Shown here one piece after another: positions 44,902 to 50,952 of a DNA stretch of 64,000 bases. The stretch is from Gp6-AA40 sp963772955. GTDB lineage: Bacteria; Acidobacteriota; Vicinamibacteria; Vicinamibacterales; UBA2999. Every line of letters begins with the position of its first letter. The stretch's first letter is position 1. A model generated the notes under the pieces. It was not told the origin of the DNA. It did no database searches and saw nothing but the letters and a program-made list of their open reading frames with translations. The position numbers were made by a program, and so were the translations under genes. The stretch lies in assembly GCA_963772955.1 (NCBI GenBank), contig CAVYZF010000009.1, forward strand, positions 1,302,001 through 1,366,000, read 5' to 3'.

Positions 44902-45458
44902 TTCGACCTCCCCTGACCTGGCGTCTCGACGCCGAACTGCCGTGCATACTCGGCGTGCAGCCGCTGCCAGCCCTCGAACTTCAACGCCTCGGGACCGACG
45001 ATGCGACCGATGGGCGTCCCGCCGAGGAGTTGTTCCAGCACATCGAAGCACACGTGCCACCCGGCCGCACCCATCGCGATGTAACGGCGATCGATGTTGG
45101 TCCACAGCGTGAGGCGTGTGCCTCCGCCAGCAGCTTCGAGCTCCCACCGCATGTCGAAGCCACCCCACTTGTACTCGAGCAGCCGGGGAGCGTCGGCTCG
45201 GGTGACGGTTGTTTCAGTCACCATCGGCGTGGGCGCTCCTACCGTAGTGAGCCTCACTGTAGTTCCCGCGGTGCCGAGGTTTTCGTCAGCGTCAAAGGGC
45301 GCCCACTCGCGCAGATGCGCGGGGTCGGTGAGTGCCTGCCAGACTTTTTCCGGAGAGTGGCGCAGCTCTCTGACGAGAACGAGAGTCCATGCCTCTCCGT
45401 TCTTTCGTACTTCCGCCCCTCTGGCCGCACCAGGTGCGTATTCCGCGCGGGTTGTCAC
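44898..45458 (-). CDS. SRPBCC (AHSA1-like) domain protein
   Basis: A 186-aa START/Bet v1-like hydrophobic-pocket protein: WTLVLVRELRHSPEKVWQAL, TDPAHLREWAPFDADENLGT, VTRADAPRLLEYKWGGFDMR, GTRLTLWTNIDRRYIAMGAA, GWHVCFDVLEQLLGGTPIGR. The GTG start at 45458 overlaps the ArsR stop (GTGA), which fixes it; the frame is open further up without support. ArsR-SRPBCC pairs are a very common bacterial arrangement in which the regulator controls the operon. The ligand is unknown. Confidence 0.85.
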   Translation of the reverse strand: MTTRAEYAPGAARGAEVRKNGEAWTLVLVRELRHSPEKVWQALTDPAHLREWAPFDADENLGTAGTTVRLTTVGAPTPMVTETTVTRADAPRLLEYKWGGFDMRWELEAAGGGTRLTLWTNIDRRYIAMGAAGWHVCFDVLEQLLGGTPIGRIVGPEALKFEGWQRLHAEYARQFGVETPGQGRSK

Positions 45459-45799
45459 TTTCTTCTCCTCGTCTTCCTTTTCGTCCGCGTCGTTCGATCC
45501 ATGCGATCGAGGTGGCGTTCGAGCGCATCCAGGTGAGCCGACCAGAACCGCCGGAACGGAGCGAGCCAGGCGTCCACCTCCTGAAGAGGCTCGGGGTTCA
45601 ATCGATAGAGACGACGTTGTGCGTCCACCGTGGCCTCCACGAAACCAGCCTCGCGCAAGACGCGCAGATGCTTCGACACGGTCGGTTGCGACATCTCGAG
45701 CTGCCGCTCGATTTCTCCCACCGTCTGTTCTGACGACGCAAGGAGGCTCAATATCGCGCGGCGGTTCGGCTCCGCGATGATCTCGAACACAGATTCCAC
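45455..45799 (-). CDS. ArsR-family transcriptional regulator
   Basis: A 114-aa winged-helix repressor: VFEIIAEPNRRAILSLLASS, EQTVGEIERQLEMSQPTVSK, HLRVLREAGFVEATVDAQRR, LYRLNPEPLQEVDAWLAPFR. The metal-binding Cys pairs of true ArsR are absent, as is usual for the SRPBCC-linked subgroup. GTG at 45799 gives the typical N-terminus. An ATG at 45835 would place the operator palindromes inside the coding sequence, so it is not preferred. Probably autoregulates through the palindromes at 45807-45828. Confidence 0.85.
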   Translation of the reverse strand: MESVFEIIAEPNRRAILSLLASSEQTVGEIERQLEMSQPTVSKHLRVLREAGFVEATVDAQRRLYRLNPEPLQEVDAWLAPFRRFWSAHLDALERHLDRMDRTTRTKRKTRRRK

Positions 45800-45806
45800 G
45801 AGCCAT

Positions 45807-45828
45807 ATATACCTGTATATGTATATAC
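45807..45828. promoter_or_regulatory. Overlapping palindromes upstream of arsR-like gene (operator)
   Basis: ATATAC-CT-GTATAT (45807-45820) and GTATAT-GT-ATATAC (45815-45828) share their middle arm, giving two perfect palindromes in 22 bases, 8 bases upstream of the regulator's start. This is the most AT-rich spot in the area and looks like a double site for the dimeric ArsR-type repressor. Confidence 0.6.
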
Positions 45829-45879
45829 GAGTCAAGGCATGTACAAGCTCGACAAGTACGATGACTGCAAGGGAACAGC

Positions 45880-46092
45880 GTGAACCTCGTGCTCGTTCGT
45901 GCGATTCAGGAGAAGCGCCTGATCGAGTTCATCTACAAGTCAGGCGCTGTCAGAATCGCAGAGCCTCATGACTACGGCATCCTCGACGGCGTCGAACGGC
46001 TGTTGGCCTTCCAGCTAAGCGGCGATTTCCTGGATCGCGAGGCGACAGCAGTCAGAAGCACAGGAACTGGGACGTGCTTTTTGCGCGCGTGA
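45880..46092 (+). CDS. Small WYL-like protein
   Basis: A 70-aa GTG-start protein. The first about 45 residues (LVRAIQEKRLIEFIYKSGAV, RIAEPHDYGILDGVERLLAF) resemble a family of short WYL-domain-like proteins that keep only the RxxRLIxFxYxG strand pair and the EPHDYG motif. After QLSGDF the sequence loses the expected tail, so the C-terminus may be altered by a shift. It is divergent from the arsR-like gene. Role unknown; WYL domains sense nucleotides or nucleic acids. Confidence 0.5.
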   Translation: MNLVLVRAIQEKRLIEFIYKSGAVRIAEPHDYGILDGVERLLAFQLSGDFLDREATAVRSTGTGTCFLRA

Positions 46093-46108
46093 CGTGACCT
46101 CGCGCGGC

Positions 46109-46114
46109 TATAAT
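46109..46114 (+). promoter_or_regulatory. -10 box (TATAAT) before the riboswitch
   Basis: A perfect TATAAT lies 7 bases before the first base of the aptamer at 46121, so transcription would start at or next to the aptamer's 5' end. No good -35 hexamer is seen at standard spacing. Confidence 0.5.
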
Positions 46115-46120
46115 CACCCC

Positions 46121-46215
46121 CGACATCCAGAGCGGCTCGCCCAACGCGGCGAGTCCCGGCAACCTGCCAGGACCGGCAAGGTGCCAACGCGCAATCCTGC
46201 GCGGATGTGGTCGCA
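46121..46215 (+). promoter_or_regulatory. SAM-clan riboswitch aptamer (SAM-I/SAM-IV-like)
   Basis: The core shows the clan signature: CCCGGCAACC, a hairpin, then GGTGCCAA and AATCCTGC. Helices visible by eye are P1 ACATCC/GGATGT; a hairpin CTCGCC-CAACGC-GGCGAG; CCTGCC-AGGACC-GGCAAGG between the two signature strands; and CGCGCA-ATCC-TGCGCG. The AGAG after the P1 5' strand is also expected. The SAM-I 3' element AGATGAG is missing, which leans towards the IV-like branch. It lies between a TATAAT box and a helix that covers the ribosome binding site of the 46286 gene. Confidence 0.7.
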
Positions 46216-46258
46216 ACGCGACAACAAAAGGTCCCGCCGAGTAACCCTCGGTCGTCTG

Positions 46259-46285
46259 GGTGTCTTCTCTCACACAGGAGACACC
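46259..46285 (+). promoter_or_regulatory. Helix hiding the ribosome binding site (expression platform)
   Basis: GGTGTCTTCT (46259-46268) pairs with AGGAGACACC (46276-46285) around loop CTCACAC: ten pairs, one of them G-U. The 3' arm contains the AGGAG ribosome binding site and ends on the base before the ATG, so folding would block translation. A short hairpin CCGAG-TAACC-CTCGG lies between this helix and the aptamer. Confidence 0.65.
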
Positions 46286-46633
46286 ATGATCGACAACGAC
46301 ACCCCCGAGCCTCTTCGCAACATCCCGATTCAAATCAGCGTCGACGGTGTCGAGATCACCGGCGAGATCCTCTTTGCCCGCTTCAACGACATGTCCATCG
46401 TCATCCACTCCCCAGTGTCGGGCCTCGGCACCGGCCTGCACGTGCCGTGGTTCAGATACGGTTACCCGCAGTTCGCACTCGCAACGCGGTCCGGCCTCAC
46501 CGAACGCGGCGTGCGAGAAGCCAAATGGCTGCTCATGGCGCTATTCGACTATTCACGCGGACGACGATCCGGTTGGGGCGTCTCGCGCGTGAGCCCGGAC
46601 GGGCGCTGGACGGAACTCGCTAAGGATTTGTGA
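46286..46633 (+). CDS. Unrecognised 115-aa protein under riboswitch control
   Basis: I do not recognise this protein. It is soluble, with no signal or membrane segment: IPIQISVDGVEITGEILFAR, FNDMSIVIHSPVSGLGTGLH, VPWFRYGYPQFALATRSGLT, ERGVREAKWLLMALFDYSRG. The N-terminal half looks like beta strands (PilZ-like or OB-like in texture) and the C-terminal half like helix. The start is set by AGGAG 6 bases upstream. Its 5' leader carries a SAM-clan riboswitch, so its expression should follow the methionine/SAM state, yet no known methionine gene is adjacent. RmuC follows after 44 bases. Confidence 0.75.
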   Translation: MIDNDTPEPLRNIPIQISVDGVEITGEILFARFNDMSIVIHSPVSGLGTGLHVPWFRYGYPQFALATRSGLTERGVREAKWLLMALFDYSRGRRSGWGVSRVSPDGRWTELAKDL

Positions 46634-46677
46634 CTGTGACCTGGGCTGTCACTGGTCCCATTTAACCTGCGATCTGT

Positions 46678-47877
46678 ATGGAAACAATCTTGCTGGTCGT
46701 CGTATTCGTGTCGCTCTCGGCTGTCGTCGTCGTCCTCGTACTGAACAGGAAGGCCGTGCGCGAGCTTGGGAGCGAACTCGAGTCGTTGCCGCATAGCATG
46801 GACACCACGCTTCGCGGCGAGCTGCGGGAGCATCGCTCCGAAACATCGGAGTCGCTGCACCGCTTCAGCGATTCGCTCGTGCGCCAGGTCGACGCCCTTC
46901 GAGCCACCGTTGACGAGCGCCTGCGCACCATGCAGGACGACAATGCCACAAAGCTCGATCAGATGCGGCAGACGGTGGACGAGAAGCTGCAAAGCACACT
47001 CGAAGCTCGCCTCGGCGAATCATTCCGCCAGGTCAGCGAACGACTCGAGCAGGTCTATAAAGGCCTCGGCGAGATGCAGGTCCTTGCCACCGGCGTCGGC
47101 GACCTGCGGCGAGTACTCGCGAACGTGAAGACTCGTGGCACGTGGGGCGAAGTGCAACTCGCTACACTGCTCGAGCAGGTGCTCGCCCCCGATCAATATG
47201 CGTGCAACGTGGCGACGAGCGCCGTGGGCAGCGAGCGAGTCGAGTTCGCGATTCGCCTGCCCGGACGCGGCAACGACAACCCGATGTGGCTGCCGATCGA
47301 CTCGAAGTTCCCGCTCGAGGATTACCAGGTGCTGCTCGATGCGTTCGATCGCGCCGACGCCGTTACCATCGAAGACGCTGGCCGTCGTCTCGTGACCCGC
47401 GTGAAGAACTCGGCGAAAGAGATCTCGAGCAAGTACCTGAATCCCCCGCAGACCACGGACTTCGCGATCATGTTCCTTCCCAACGAGGGGCTCTACTCCG
47501 AAGTGCTCCGGCGCCCCGGCCTTGCCGACTCTCTCCAGCGCGATCACCGGATCGTCATTGCCGGCCCGACGACGCTGTGGGGAATCCTCACGAGCTTCCA
47601 GATGGGGTTCAGAACACTCGCAATCGAACGCCGATCGACCGAAGTGTGGGCACTGCTTGCTGCGGTCAAGACAGAATTCGCCAAGTTCGGCACCGTGCTC
47701 GACGGTATTCAGAAGAATCTGCATCGCGCGGCGACGAAGATCGACGAAGCGCGCAGAGGGACGCGGACCATTCAGCGTAAGCTGTCGGACGTTCAGGAAT
47801 TGCCGGCAGCCGACTCGAGCACATTCCTCGAAGACCTCGTCATCGACGTCGAAGAGGGCGAACTGTTACCAGGCTGA
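46678..47877 (+). CDS. rmuC: RmuC-family DNA recombination protein
   Basis: A 399-aa protein with an N-terminal membrane helix (TILLVVVFVSLSAVVVVLVL), a long coiled coil (about 30-130) and the RmuC nuclease-like core: VKTRGTWGEVQLATLLEQVL, APDQYACNVATSAVGSERVE, FAIRLPGRGNDNPMWLPIDS, KFPLEDYQVLLDAFDRADAV, MFLPNEGLYSEVLRRPGLAD, VIAGPTTLWGILTSFQMGFR. E. coli RmuC limits inversions between short repeats; the core resembles PD-(D/E)xK nucleases. Length and motif order are normal. Confidence 0.92.
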   Translation: METILLVVVFVSLSAVVVVLVLNRKAVRELGSELESLPHSMDTTLRGELREHRSETSESLHRFSDSLVRQVDALRATVDERLRTMQDDNATKLDQMRQTVDEKLQSTLEARLGESFRQVSERLEQVYKGLGEMQVLATGVGDLRRVLANVKTRGTWGEVQLATLLEQVLAPDQYACNVATSAVGSERVEFAIRLPGRGNDNPMWLPIDSKFPLEDYQVLLDAFDRADAVTIEDAGRRLVTRVKNSAKEISSKYLNPPQTTDFAIMFLPNEGLYSEVLRRPGLADSLQRDHRIVIAGPTTLWGILTSFQMGFRTLAIERRSTEVWALLAAVKTEFAKFGTVLDGIQKNLHRAATKIDEARRGTRTIQRKLSDVQELPAADSSTFLEDLVIDVEEGELLPG

Positions 47878-47905
47878 GGCACAATCAGGCCAGGAGGAGA
47901 ACGCA

Positions 47906-48289
47906 GTGAACATTCTGTTGTGGGTGCTCCAGGTGTTGCTGGCCGCGGTGTTCCTCGCGCATGGACTGCTGTTGCTCATGCCACCGCCCGAGATCGCGGC
48001 GCAGATGCTCATGAGCCTCCCGCGCTGGTTCTGGGTCTTCCTTGGCGTGGCCGAACTGGCCGCGGCGGTGGGCCTCACACTGCCAGGGCTCACGCGCGTG
48101 AAGCCGTTCCTTGTTACGTGGGCAGCCGTCGGCATCATGATCGTCATGATTTCGGCCACGGGGTATCACGTCGTTCGCGGCGAGATCAGCTCCGCCGTCG
48201 TGACCTTCGTGCTGCTGATCATGGCCACCTACGTTGCGTATGCGCGGTCGCGGACGCTCCCGATCGCACCGAAACGCTCACTGGCGTGA
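47906..48289 (+). CDS. DoxX-like small membrane protein
   Basis: A 127-aa protein with a GTG start and AGGAGGAGA about 6 bases upstream. Four membrane helices are visible: LLWVLQVLLAAVFLAHGLLL, FWVFLGVAELAAAVGLTL, FLVTWAAVGIMIVMISATGY and SAVVTFVLLIMATYVAYA. The GVAELAAAVGL motif in the second helix is typical of DoxX-like proteins. Members are implied in redox or sulfur homeostasis but are mostly uncharacterised. Confidence 0.82.
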   Translation: MNILLWVLQVLLAAVFLAHGLLLLMPPPEIAAQMLMSLPRWFWVFLGVAELAAAVGLTLPGLTRVKPFLVTWAAVGIMIVMISATGYHVVRGEISSAVVTFVLLIMATYVAYARSRTLPIAPKRSLA

Positions 48290-48359
48290 CTGTGAGCGGG
48301 GTTACTTATCGGTGACGGGCGAGCTGACAGTTCGACCGTCGATCTCCGAATAACTGAGG

Positions 48360-49091
48360 TCATTCGTGGCGTAGCGTCACGTTGTTGAGGAGATTCGTGG
48401 TGATTCGGTAACACTCACACGACGCGTCTTCCAGTTTGGCGCGATTCTCAATTCGCAGAACGCCGCGATGATACGAAACGAGCCCGGCCCGTTTCGGTCG
48501 GCTGGCGCCCAGCATCATCGCCAGGAATTCCTGCGTCAGCGGGAATTCGTCCTTGCCAACCCGGTCGTGTGCCAGGAGGAGCCAACGGGAGAGGCGCTGC
48601 TCGACCGAGTGCTTCGCATTGCACGCCGTGGACTGCATCACGAACCCGAGGTGCGCGACGGCATAGTTTGAGAGGAGCCTGTAGAACGAGCCCCGCCGAT
48701 CGAACTCCCGACGGAAGGCCTGTGCCGACATGCGGTAGCACACCTCTGCGGCGGCCTGCACCATCGAAATCGACGTCGTCGGTTGCCGCCTGTCGAGGAT
48801 CACGGATACACCCACCATGCCTTCGCGTCCAACTGTCGCGACTTCCAGCATGCTGCCATCGTCGAGCACGGTGAGAATCGAGCAGAAACCCGAGGCGGGG
48901 AAGTAGACATCCTCGATAGGGTCGCCGCGCTTGTGAACCACGTTCTTCAACACCAGCGGAACCGACACCAGCGAGCGGCGGATGCGCCGAAAGTCCTCAG
49001 GTGGAAGCTTTGCGAGAAGGAGATTCGGCGAGTGCGGGCTCGCGTGCGTGGACGTTCGTCGGGGGTTCTTACGGTTCGTTGGCATTGGCAC
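48360..49091 (-). CDS. Crp/Fnr-family regulator lacking the recognition helix
   Basis: A 243-aa regulator with a cyclic-nucleotide-binding-like beta roll (LLAKLPPEDFRRIRRSLVSV, VYFPASGFCSILTVLDDGSM, LEVATVGREGMVGVSVILDR), a dimer helix (NAKHSVEQRLSRWLLLAHDR) and a C-terminal winged helix. In close relatives the helix-turn-helix reads FLAMMLG-x-x-RP followed by a valine-rich recognition helix of about ten residues before KAGL. Here SRP runs directly into KRAGLVSYHRG, so the recognition helix is missing without loss of frame. It may no longer bind DNA normally. Divergent from the split Crp/Fnr at 49363. Confidence 0.82.
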   Translation of the reverse strand: MPMPTNRKNPRRTSTHASPHSPNLLLAKLPPEDFRRIRRSLVSVPLVLKNVVHKRGDPIEDVYFPASGFCSILTVLDDGSMLEVATVGREGMVGVSVILDRRQPTTSISMVQAAAEVCYRMSAQAFRREFDRRGSFYRLLSNYAVAHLGFVMQSTACNAKHSVEQRLSRWLLLAHDRVGKDEFPLTQEFLAMMLGASRPKRAGLVSYHRGVLRIENRAKLEDASCECYRITTNLLNNVTLRHE

Positions 49092-49237
49092 CCTCTTCGA
49101 TCCGGTAGGGACGGACTCAAAGAGGCTGCCGGGGGCCAGGCGTTTACCCTCGCGGGCGAGGCAGGCGGTAGGCTCTCAGGTAAGTGGCTTCACGTTAGCA
49201 CGTTGTTGTAGGTGCTTTGACATGTTGTATGTGCTTA

Positions 49238-49257
49238 TTTGACAGTGGTCTGTCAAA
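49238..49257. promoter_or_regulatory. Perfect 8-bp-arm palindrome between two Crp/Fnr genes
   Basis: TTTGACAG-TGGT-CTGTCAAA. It lies in the 271-base gap between the divergent Crp/Fnr genes, 105 bases before 49363 and about 147 bases upstream of 49091. A two-fold symmetric site of 20 bases with a TTGAC half-site is what a Crp/Fnr dimer would bind. No other feature was seen in the gap. Confidence 0.6.
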
Positions 49258-49362
49258 AACCTACACCCGCCTCCCCTTGGACGCAGCCCGGCCGATCAGC
49301 ACCTGAGCTGACAGCCTTACGCGTCATCCGCGAAAGCCTCGTCTTTCTCACGGAGGCGGGCG

Positions 49363-49695
49363 ATGCGCCGGAAATTCGATTCCGTTGATTTCCTCTCGAA
49401 GATAGGCGCGGGCAAAACGATTTGCCGGTGTTTGAAGGGGCAGGCGCTCTTCACCCAGGGCGACTCTGCCGATGCCGTTTTCTACCTGCAGGACGGCAAG
49501 GTCAAGATGACGGTGACGTCGCAGGGCGGGAAAGAGGCGGTGGTTGCCCTCGTGGAGAAGGGCAGCTTCTTCGGCGAAGGGTGCCTGAACGGTCACCCTC
49601 GGCGTTTGGCGACCGCGTCGGCGTTGACCGAGGTCTCCGCGATGCGCATTTCGAAAGTCAAGATGCTTCGCGTCCTCAAGGATGAAGGTTCATGA
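49363..49695 (+). CDS. Crp/Fnr regulator, N-terminal (effector-binding) half of a split gene
   Basis: A 110-aa product: FDSVDFLSKIGAGKTICRCL, KGQALFTQGDSADAVFYLQD, GKVKMTVTSQGGKEAVVALV, EKGSFFGEGCLNGHPRRLAT. This is the complete beta roll of a Crp/Fnr protein. It ends at LRVLKDEGS where relatives continue without a break into the dimer helix, so about 20 bases seem deleted around 49687-49691. The stop TGA overlaps an ATG that opens the second half (ATGA at 49692), so both halves could still be made by coupled translation. Confidence 0.78.
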   Translation: MRRKFDSVDFLSKIGAGKTICRCLKGQALFTQGDSADAVFYLQDGKVKMTVTSQGGKEAVVALVEKGSFFGEGCLNGHPRRLATASALTEVSAMRISKVKMLRVLKDEGS

Positions 49696-50168
49696 CGTAC
49701 CTGCTCGAGCGCAACAGTCGCGTCGAGGAGGATCTCGTCGATCACCTGTTCAACTCGAGCGAGAAGCGCTTGGCGCGAGTGCTCTTGCCTCTCGCCAACT
49801 TCGGCAAGGAGCACGAGCCCGAGCCGATCCTCCCCAAGGTCACGCAGGAGATGCTGGCTGAGATGGTTGGGACGACGCGAGCCCGAGTCAGCTATTTCAT
49901 GAACAAGTTTCGTAAGCTGGGCTTCATCGATTACAACGGGACCCTCGAAGTGCACAATTCGCTGCTCAACGTCATCCTGCGACTAGCCACTCCAGGCTTC
50001 TCCCTCCAAGCAACCTCCTCAGTCGTGTTCCTCTCGTCGCCCTTTCGTGAGGCGACACGTAGCGGCCACCACATTGCAGTGGTGTCGAGCGACTGTAGGT
50101 ACGGGAACGACGAATCGCCATCGCGGGCGGCGGCGTGGGTCTCCGCAACTCGAGAGGCAACGCTCTAA
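49692..50168 (+). CDS. Crp/Fnr regulator, C-terminal (DNA-binding) half of a split gene, with altered tail
   Basis: A 158-aa product beginning MTYLLERNSRVEEDLVDHLF, then NSSEKRLARVLLPLANFGKE and the winged helix VTQEMLAEMVGTTRARVSYF, MNKFRKLGFIDYNGTLEVHN. The DNA-binding part is complete. Relatives end just after SLLNVVL with His-Asp-stop. Here GTCATCCTG is followed by CGACTAG, where a two-base loss has pushed the normal TAG out of frame and added about 55 unrelated residues. Together with the break before it, the gene carries two small deletions and is probably decaying or mis-assembled. Confidence 0.75.
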   Translation: MTYLLERNSRVEEDLVDHLFNSSEKRLARVLLPLANFGKEHEPEPILPKVTQEMLAEMVGTTRARVSYFMNKFRKLGFIDYNGTLEVHNSLLNVILRLATPGFSLQATSSVVFLSSPFREATRSGHHIAVVSSDCRYGNDESPSRAAAWVSATREATL

Positions 50169-50217
50169 CCTAAGGTCGTCTCTGCGCCGCGAAGTCGCTG
50201 GTGGGAAGGTCAATCAG

Positions 50218-50505
50218 ATGACGGTTACGGAAGAAGTCGAACAGTTGAAGTTGCGCTTCGAGAATCTCTCAGGCTTGGTACCCGAGGATCATCCAGGCAG
50301 GATCGGCTTGCAAGGATGGTTCAGGGCACTGGTCGCGCAGGCGCAATTGCTACTGATCGTGTTCAACCTGCAAGCCATCATCGAAGCCAAGGCCGGCTCC
50401 GACGTAGGGGCGGATCCAGATCTCACCCTCCTCACGCTCGCCCAGTTACGGGAAGCGGCGACGGCGGCAGAGAGCCTGGCTCTCAGTGACGGGTTGGGTC
50501 TCTGA
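50218..50505 (+). CDS. Small hypothetical protein
   Basis: A 95-aa protein of unknown function: MTVTEEVEQLKLRFENLSGL, VPEDHPGRIGLQGWFRALVA, QAQLLLIVFNLQAIIEAKAG, DPDLTLLTLAQLREAATAAE. It looks fully helical and soluble, with a hydrophobic middle. The start was placed at the ATG because the frame before it shows no coding character. A GGGAAGG-like ribosome binding site lies about 12 bases upstream. Confidence 0.5.
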   Translation: MTVTEEVEQLKLRFENLSGLVPEDHPGRIGLQGWFRALVAQAQLLLIVFNLQAIIEAKAGSDVGADPDLTLLTLAQLREAATAAESLALSDGLGL

Positions 50506-50542
50506 CGCGCCGATGCGAACTGGATGGTGGATGAAAGTCGTG

Positions 50543-50722
50543 TTACCCCCGCACCAGCAGCTTGGCGAGCCAGATCGCAAACACGATCGCAATCACGATA
50601 GCCACCCTGGTAATGCGCTTCTGTCTTTCGCGGTTGCGTCTCGCCCCAGCCGCGATCCATCGCGTCCACCGCTGATCCGACTCCTCTTTGGCCTCAGCGG
50701 ACATCGACAGATTCGTAGCCAT
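50543..50722 (-). CDS. Small tail-anchored membrane protein
   Basis: A 59-aa protein: a charged N-terminus (SAEAKEESDQRWTRWIAAGA, RRNRERQKRITR) and one C-terminal membrane helix (VAIVIAIVFAIWLAKLLV). No family recognised. The start at 50722 is chosen because the upstream open frame reads poorly. It lies between the small helical protein and the GT4 gene. Confidence 0.5.
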   Translation of the reverse strand: MATNLSMSAEAKEESDQRWTRWIAAGARRNRERQKRITRVAIVIAIVFAIWLAKLLVRG

Positions 50723-50952
50723 GAGCGCGATGATGTCTGATTGCCCGGCACGAGTCTGTTCTGTTGTGCACACAGTCAGGAGTACAGCAGATGTCCGAGT
50801 CGAATCTCTCTGTGGCTGTTCAACAGTGAACATCCATCGACGCGTCCTCTCTCATACGATGGGTGGCAGCGTCGCGATCTGCGGCGCGTCTGACGTACCC
50901 GCAAATCCAGCTCGTGCGGAGCGTGTCGTGCGCTCATTCCTTGTTCGATGTG

